NCBI RefSeq assembly: GCF_963583255.1
Contig: NC_084818.1
Coordinates: 10,914,222 to 10,978,221 of the forward strand
Length of the DNA stretch: 64,000 nucleotides
Source of the DNA: Pyrus communis
Taxonomy: Eukaryota; Streptophyta; Magnoliopsida; Rosales; Rosaceae
Direction of reading: 5' to 3'
The notes under the pieces are model-generated. The model made no database searches, was not told the origin of the DNA, and saw only the letters and a program-made list of their open reading frames with translations. Position numbers and translations under genes: made by a program. This document shows, in pieces, positions 56,582 through 64,000 of this stretch. Every line of letters starts with the position of its first letter. The first letter of the stretch is position 1.

Positions 56582-59500
56582 GCTTTCGTCCAGCCGGAAT
56601 CTTAACTGGACGTCTATTGAAAAGGACGGTAAATTGAGAAAAAAGCATTTCATTAAAAAAAAAAAAAAAGAGTGGAAAACAAGGTTTCGAAGCAAACAAA
56701 GTATCAAACCCTCAATTTAAGCAACCAACTTACTTGGTCTAGCAGGGAAGTGAACACTGCTTTTACATTTGCTGCAAGTGTTGCAGGCTGTACAGTAACA
56801 TATAAAAAACAATCTGAGAAACTGGCATTAGATCTGATAATAAAAATCCAGTACAATTCAAACCCCAATTTTACCATCTAAAGGACATTGTATTTTTAAT
56901 TTCTATTTTACTACTCTTAGTATGAGTTCTCCCATTGCCCAATTATCAGCTTCATAAGGCATGTCAAAATTTTCTTCCGGGTTAATCATCAGCAGTAACA
57001 TACAACTAACATGTCCACCAATTCAGTGAATTTCTTACTTATCCACAAGGGAAAGAGCTACTTTAAGCACGATTTTCTTATAACTCTGGTCTTTAGATTC
57101 ACATTCTCTGTATGCAGATAAATTTTGAGATACTTAATACCAGATCTCCAATTTCCATGTTAAAAATTGTAGACATTTGTGAATGCGTGGTAACCTATTC
57201 ATACAAAAAGAGAAAAGAACAAGTAAACCCGTATATTGGGGAGAACAGGAGAAACACTAGACCACAATGGAGTACAAAGAAAAACTTAGGGGTTATATTT
57301 TAAATATGCTCGTTATATTTTAAATATGCTCTTCCAGAATTTAAAAGATTACTAAGCAAAGAATTTCCCTGGATCCTAAGTAAATTAGATACAAGTTTAA
57401 AATGAGCAATCATATGTAGCATCACTAACAAACATTACTTGAGATGAAAACAAAGTGCATCTGGCAATGGCTTCTTCATTCCAACGAACAAACTCTGTCA
57501 CAACAGTGACAGATATTTGCTGGTGAGAAGATGCTACTGCAGTGCTTTTTGAGCGCCCGATTGTTCCACCTGATTCAGGTATCTGTTGGTTTTCAGCACG
57601 TAGTTCTGCCATCTGCACGGTATAATACATGTTATGCATTGTTAGCACCAAGAGAGCTTGGGAATTGAAGCTTGGTCAAGAACAAATGCATTTGATGCAA
57701 ACCTTAGCTTGATATAGTTGTTTAAGAGAGGCCTGCTCATGTTCAGGATATCCATCCTTGTGAGAAGAAAACAGAGACTCCGTGAGGCCTGAACCATCAG
57801 AGGAAGTGTCTATGAAGATCCCACAGTTGATAAATACAATGAAGCAATCTCAACCACAGAAAAATGCGGACCAACACTAAAACCACTAACATTCCCACCA
57901 AATAACACAGCACAAGTTAATATATGTCAGCTTTGAGCCTAGGATTTGTCACACGATGGCAATTTCTACTCTTCTCATAATCTTTTTTAAAGGATCAGAA
58001 AAATAAGAAATAAAAGTTCCTTATATTGTGTTAGGCATCTTGAGTGATGCATCTTTGTTTCCCAATTAATCTTTTCATTGTCCAATATTTCTACCAAACA
58101 CAATCCACAAGCTCGTTTTATTTTTTGCAAATATAACATTATCCAGATGGTTATCTTGCCTTTACCCACCACCATAGCCACACAAGTATTCCGCATTGAG
58201 AAAAAAAAAACAATAAGAAGGATTTCAAGTAGTTAATTCATTACCTTCAATATCCAAGTCACCACATCCCACAGCTCGTAGATCCCTAGCAAGTTCTTGT
58301 GTCTTCTCATATGCCACTGCTAGCATTCTAAGATACTGCAGCCTCAGATCAAATATAAGTTAAATGAAGAGATGATTTCTAGTCCAATAGCATTTGGTGA
58401 TGAAGCAAGAGATGGGAGGGGGAGAAGGAAACAGGCAGAGTAATTTACTCACCAATAGAAGTCCGCCTTCTTCCATGGGAGGTAGATTCACCAAAGATGG
58501 CTTCACTAATAATTTGTCCAGTAAAGCAGTAACTCTCTGCTCCAAAACTCGCTGCACCCAACATAAGAAAACTAGTTACACAGATGAAATAAATCCAGTA
58601 ATGCATTATCAGGGAACCAAAATGGAACCCATAAGTATGATTTCTTATCACCACTATTAACCCAGTTGTAGCAGAATCAATCTCTTCTAAGACTGACATG
58701 TGTTATATAAACCAAATATGGGTTCACCATTGCATTCAATCATCCAGATGTAAAACAAAAGGATAGTGTATTTTTCAAAATGCTAATAAACATTCTCTCT
58801 CATCATTATAACAATATGGATGTCCTGATTTCAAAGGGTTAGGCACTTGTAATATATATGATACACAACATGCATAGAACGGGATTGGTGAGGCTACCCT
58901 GGGTCAAGTATGGTGAGAAAAGATACTCACCCAAAAAGATAAAAATAAGAAGATAAAATTAAATCCTTCTCTGTACCTGAACTAAGATTGACATAACTTC
59001 ATTTGGAGAAGGGAAGACAGCCATAATTGTTGCAGCCTCCTTACGTACAGTGTCTGCACAAGGAACCAAGATGTAACAAATATATTGAAGAATTCCACCA
59101 CTTGTATTAGATTAATGACATTCTTTAAACCTGTGATTTCTTTATACAAGGAAGAAAGTCCACGAGCAACATTGCTAGGACTAGCCTGTGAACCCTCATC
59201 ACCAAGAACCAATCTGGTATCTGCATTCATGACTTCCACGTCAATAAACATTGGACGTGTTGCCACATAATGTTGCATAGCGCTAGAGCCCCTGTTAAAC
59301 TGCATCGCAATTTAAATATAAAAAAATAAGGCAAAGGGATTCATTTGTAAAAACTAAAGAGGTATTTGATTCACTATGTAATTAGATCTAATGAGACAGA
59401 GAGAGGCCAGGAGTCCTGGTGTTAAATTCTAGATACTAGGTCCAGAAACAGTGATTACCTGAGATAATATTTTAGCACATTCTGCCATGGTTGACAATTC

Positions 59501-60415
59501 TCTTCTCTGTGATGCAGTATCAAAACGAGATAGCAATCTGTTCTCCAATTCTATTCAAAATTAGAAGCAAAGGACTCTAATCAGATTCAATCACTATAAT
59601 TTGTAGAAATCTTTCCCTCCGAAACTAATTTCTAGGATTCAAGATTACAATAAAATCATTAAGGAGGTGTGCCATCCATAGCTTTGAATTAAAAGAACAA
59701 GGAAACGAAAGTGATGAGGGAAACATAGTGTCTTCTTCTAAAGATTGCATCGAGAATTTTCCAATGAGGCTTAATACTTTTATGACAGCATACCATTGCA
59801 GTAGTCCTGAAGATTAGCAACTGCAACTTCTAACCCTCTGCTAGCTGTTGCATTGCCTGATGGTACAGATATCCCCTGTCTTCCAATATCTTCCTCAGCA
59901 AAGGCCCCTAATATTGACAGAAGCATGGACGGTTATTATATCTATGATGAGCATACAACCATGGTAAAATAACCTTATTACCTTTAGGTTTATCACAACT
60001 TTATCTCCATTTTCAGAATAAAGGATGATATTACCATAATTACAAGTCAGTTTTAAAAGATACCACACTGATTAAATCGCTCCTTCTACAATTCTATGGG
60101 GCTCCTATATACTTATTAAGGAGAACGGTAATAATTTGTATACACTCATGAAGTACAAACACCTTTTCACATTAGATGGCCACATACCGAAAGGACATAT
60201 AATAGGGTTTCACAGGACTCACAGCTTCAGCCCATTGAACCTAATTACTCCAGATGTGAATTAGGTCTTAACATATCTACATATATCAGATGAACATCAT
60301 TCGGGCTTCATCCACCTAAACATATATCATGATCATATCCTGAAGATGAATCACAGCTACTGCTACTTCCAAATGTCCTTAATCCCCTTTCTCAGAAAGT
60401 GAGTAAGAGGTGGAG

Positions 60416-60451
<36 letters not shown>

Positions 60452-62106
60452 CTCATAAATAGTGTTCCTTGGCAAAATAACTACAGAGTTTGGAGATGAT
60501 AATGCCATCTTACTCAATTTTTGTGCAATTTTAGCAGCCTCTGCAACACGGCTATCATCAGAAAACAGGGGTGAAAGTTCCATGAGATCGCCTGGGCTGC
60601 TATTGAACTCCATCAAGTACTGAAAGAATAAAAGTCAACATGTCGTTAACTTCTTATAAATAAAAGGTAGCATATACTAAATCGACAGTGACTACCTTTA
60701 TAAGCTCTATTGTTTGACTAGCAGTTTCCCGCTGAGCATCTGCACTCTGACAAGAAAAACCAACATAATCACAACGCAAATTAACAAATATTTAATGAAA
60801 TGATGGCACAATAGATATCAAGTACAACTTCAGATGTTAAGCATTGTTAAACAGGCATAGGACAAGACTTCACCTGCAGATGATCTCCTATTTTTGCAGC
60901 AGTCTGGCCAACACTTGATATACGTGAATCCAACCTGGCAAAGCTACCAAACAAGCCATCTACTCCTTTTTCAAGCTGAGAAATAATATGCATAACAATA
61001 CAGTCAAATTTGTGATTCAATGTTCAACTCAGATTCATTTAATGTTTTGAAAGCACTTTCGGAATTTAGATCCTAAGTTCACATGGGTAAAACTTGCATA
61101 TTCTCACTTAAGATTGGTGGACGACAATGTTAGAAAAGAATTTAAATCGCAAGCCTTCATTTTTGTCAAAACATGAACAAGAAGCATATATGTAAATTCC
61201 ATGGAATTTTTTACATATGATACTCATTGCACAATGATAGGTGTAATCTACAAAAGATGAGTTGCAATAATATTCAAATTTTTCAACAGGTAATTGTTAT
61301 TTCCAGCTTAGAGAACTGTATTAAGTTCAACCCCGATATCCATGTCACACTCTAACGATGATATTTTTAGCTCTGAAAGTAACATCTCAACTGGAAAAAA
61401 CTTCTGTTTCTTCTTGGAGTGCAGTGTGCACACCATATTCTTAATATAATAAAGTAAAATATACGCTCTCATCTAACTAACCTCAACAAGTGTCTTGCGG
61501 TGCTTAGAATCTTGTACAGAAACCTCCTTCTTAAGATTGTAGAGTCTTCCATCAATCTACAAGGGAGACAAGGTGGAATCAGCAAATTCAAAAAAACTTC
61601 ACGTAACTTTGTAAGTCCAATACCTACACTATCCCAAGACATACCTGTTTCTGGAGATCAACCAACTCCTTACAAGAATCCTTGAACAGAGATAATATCT
61701 TATCTACTTCTGGAAATAAAGGGTCTGAAAGTCCTTGCGCAAATTTTGCTGCATCTGATGGTACTCGCATATGTCCATTTTGTAAAGAATCATTCCCACT
61801 GAGGTTGCTATGACCTTCAGATGAGTCTGTTTCTTCTTCTTGAAAAGAAGGAAGCAGCTCATTTACAAGGTTACCGAACAATGCATCAAAAGAAAACTCC
61901 CCCTACAAATTAAATTTCAAAGAATTTCAATCATTAGTTTACACTGATGGCCAAGTTCATAATAGGTATACTACAAAAGTTACATAACATGTATGATATA
62001 TTTTTCTGTTATTCACCTTAAAGTCGTCTATGTCCAAGATGAGTGGAAGTGAGCTAACAGATGAAGATTTTGAACGTCTATCGCTCTTGTCTCTACTCTC
62101 TTTCAT
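54057..62106 (-). CDS. SEC10: Exocyst complex component SEC10
   Basis: Subunit of the octameric exocyst that tethers secretory vesicles to the plasma membrane; needed for polar growth, cell-plate formation and defence secretion. I can join 24 coding exons with GT-AG sites: 62106-62017, 61902-61645, 61556-61482, 60975-60874, 60746-60696, 60619-60514, 59907-59794, 59550-59459, 59299-59131, 59053-58977, 58551-58453, 58335-58245, 57809-57703, 57612-57439, 56787-56734, 56491-56363, 56252-56160, 56074-55928, 55753-55656, 55300-55216, 54773-54715, 54626-54528, 54443-54360 and 54135-54057. The 843-residue product starts MKESRDKSDRRSKSSSVSS and ends KLAARLSSLWTSSS. Family landmarks are FSFDALFGNLVNELLPSF, YLMEFNSSPGDLMELSPLFS, SAMQHYVATRPMFIDVEVMN, PPMEEGGLLL, FVRWNEEAIARCTLF, APDHRPTNACTR and LLNHWQKFTFNPSGG. 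Normal length and no broken exon, so functional. Confidence 0.96.
56537..56575. repeat. (TA)n microsatellite in a SEC10 intron
   Basis: A TA run of about 39 bases in the intron between the exons at 56787-56734 and 56491-56363. Confidence 0.9.
60419..60450. repeat. (AG)16 microsatellite in a SEC10 intron
   Basis: An uninterrupted AG run 64 bases downstream, in gene sense, of the exon ending at 60514. Confidence 0.95.
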
Positions 62107-63048
62107 CTGGTTCAAGAAAAATCAGCAAAGCAGCAGAATGAATAAAGTCGCCACGAGAGCTCACAAAAAAGCCAACACCAGTCAAAAGTTCCATCCATTA
62201 TATAGACAAATTAACAACGATCTTGATTCGAGAACCAAAGTTTTGTTGCTCAAATCACAAAACAAGCGTAACTGTAAGACATCTAATACACTCCACTCTC
62301 AAGCATAATAGGAATGTGCGTGTTTGCTAATCACATGAAACAAGAATTGGTCCTTCTTTAAAACATACTGCATCTAGGGAATAAGCTACTTATCTCTAAC
62401 GTCAAATTTTGGAGCCAATCATTGTAAATTTGCAACTAAATGAATTTCTAAAGTCCCATAATTTAAAACCCAGAAAAGCAAATTAATTCATTCAATTTTG
62501 ACAAAATTTCAAATTATAAACTCAAAAGTTCAACTATGACTTAGAATCATTTAAAAATTGAATACATTGCAGAAACACCCAAGAGTTAATAAATGCCGGA
62601 GATAATGAATGGATGTTGCCTTGAAATTGAATTATAGAAGAGAAATACATGTTAAAAATTATCATTTTCTTCTAATTAAAAAGTCACATATTCTCTAGTT
62701 TTGATGGATTTTTCAGCTGCAAGATACTGGAGCTGATAACTCCATTTCAAATTTTCCATTATTCTCCTCTGTTTTCTCACCAACCAAACACATGGAATAA
62801 GAAATTACAAAAAAATCCCATTGGATTCACAGCTCCAGCACCTCGAAGAATTCAGAGCTCAAATTGTCAGAACAGGGTCTCCAAAATTCGAACCACATAA
62901 AATTTCAAAAAAACGCTAAACAAATTTCTACCTTTCCATCACACATTCAGCAAAAAAACCAACAATTACTATGCCTAATTTGCACTTTGTAAAAAATAAA
63001 TAAATAAATAAATCAAACAAAAAATAATTAAATTAATCCAAAATATAC
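62107..63048 (-). other. SEC10: Intron in the 5' UTR of SEC10
   Basis: In gene sense an AG|GTATATTTT donor at 63048 and a GAACCAG acceptor at 62107, directly before the ATG, bracket 942 AT-rich bases without coding. 5' UTR introns in plants often raise expression. The upstream non-coding exon would run from 63049 to perhaps 63170 and is GA-rich on the plus strand (CT-rich in gene sense). The transcript start cannot be fixed by eye. Confidence 0.6.
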
Positions 63049-63170
63049 CTCTATTCGAATTTCACTGAGCGAGAAAGTGAGAGAGAGAATATCAGAGAGT
63101 TTGCCTCTTCCTTCTTCGCTGGGTCTGGCTTGGGTTAGATCGAGAGCGAGAGAGAGAGAGGAGAGAGAGC

Positions 63171-63750
63171 TCGCTCGTAGACGAAGACAACAACGAAAAT
63201 TCGATTACTCAACTGACGGTTTTACCCATATAGTGCGATTCAAATGTGTAACGATTTGAGGGTAAAATTGACACTTTACATTCTTAGTTTTATTATATTT
63301 CCCCAGGCTTCTATTTGGTTTTTCGTGTTGTTTTTATTTGATTCGCCGACCTTTCCCCTCTCTCTCTCCTGCTCACAACATTGCTTTTGATTAAGAATAA
63401 GAAATACACTTTTGTTTCTTTCCTTTATTTTTACTCTTTGGTAAAAAAACCCACACATTTTAAGGCCTATACAGTAGTTACACGTAATAAGGTGAAAGTC
63501 TATCTTTAATAAATAAAAAATAGAGAACTAGATTTTAACATCTAAATAAGATGAAGTTTAGAAAAATGTCTTATACAAGATTAAAAATTAATTTTAATCT
63601 CTAGATTCTATTTAATGTCAGCATATGTATTCAATGTCTCTTTTTTATTTATTTATAATTTTATGAATTTAAATTTTATGAAAATATTATAAATTTTAAT
63701 TCTCATTATGGTAAGCATCTAATATAAGAAAATATTTTCGTAGAGATTTT
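63171..63750. other. SEC10 upstream side and spacer
   Basis: Promoter side of SEC10 to about 63400, then AT-rich DNA. No gene on either strand. Confidence 0.5.
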
Positions 63751-64000
63751 TTAGTACACTTATGTTTTTGCATTTTTTTCTTATTTGTCACTAATTTATT
63801 ACAATATATTTAGGTACGAACATTTTGGTACATTGGGTTAGTATAATATGTTTAGATACAGACATTTCGGTACATTAATTTAGTATAATATATTTAGGTA
63901 CCGACATTTCGGTATACTAGTTTAGCATCATATAGTTACTTATGGAATTTTCGGTACACTTATGTTTTTACATATTTTCTTATCTGTCACTAATTCACTA
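63751..64000. repeat. Nested tandem repeats at the right edge
   Basis: Three copies of a 42-base unit containing TTTAGGTACCGACATTTCGG (from about 63811, 63853 and 63895) lie between two copies of GTACACTTATGTTTTTRCAT..TTCTTATYTGTCACTAATT (from about 63755 and 63955), giving a second period near 200 bases. The array runs off the window. Confidence 0.8.

Overview
The window is nuclear DNA from a flowering plant, almost certainly a woody eudicot and probably Rosaceae (apple/pear/Prunus type; this family guess rests on general sequence feel, not on a search). The evidence is spliced genes with GT-AG introns, plant-only families (WRKY factors, class III chitinase, a long P-type PPR protein), AT-rich spacers, many CT/GA microsatellites and a dense load of small DNA transposons. 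I found no tRNA, rRNA, CRISPR array or bacterial operon.

Layout: a secreted class III chitinase (708-1604, +); a transposon-rich gap; a two-exon WRKY43-like group IIc factor (5555-8075, -) with a long inverted-repeat element in its intron; a ten-exon S33 prolyl-aminopeptidase-like hydrolase (10584-14717, -) with a probable GC-AG intron; a dead Harbinger transposase and a LINE fragment; the five-exon pantothenate gene PANB (19834-21833, +). From 22 to 38 kb follow relics: a PPR fragment, a truncated PANB copy holding a solo-LTR-like insertion, an inverted LINE-bearing duplication, a hAT remnant, a CACTA tail and a 5'-truncated aspartic protease. An intact PPR gene (38491-40830, +), a WRKY22/29-like group IIe factor (44850-46123, -), a Harbinger non-autonomous element, a SINE, a 4.4 kb gene-free stretch and a 24-coding-exon exocyst SEC10 gene (54057-62106, -) complete the window.

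The genes do not form one pathway. Chitinase and both WRKYs fit defence and stress, PANB starts pantothenate/CoA synthesis, the PPR protein probably acts on organelle RNA, and SEC10 tethers secretory vesicles. From memory, PPR-PANB-S33 hydrolase neighbours occur in Arabidopsis at At3g61520-At3g61540, with PANB1 and WRKY43 close together in the paralogous At2g461xx block, so the core looks like a conserved block inflated by transposons.

No new biological system is evident. The best observations are structural: a PANB-PPR tandem duplication in which each copy kept only one intact member; small transposons whose ends and target duplications can be read to the base; a protease relic with a shifted splice acceptor; and a long inverted-repeat element in a WRKY intron.
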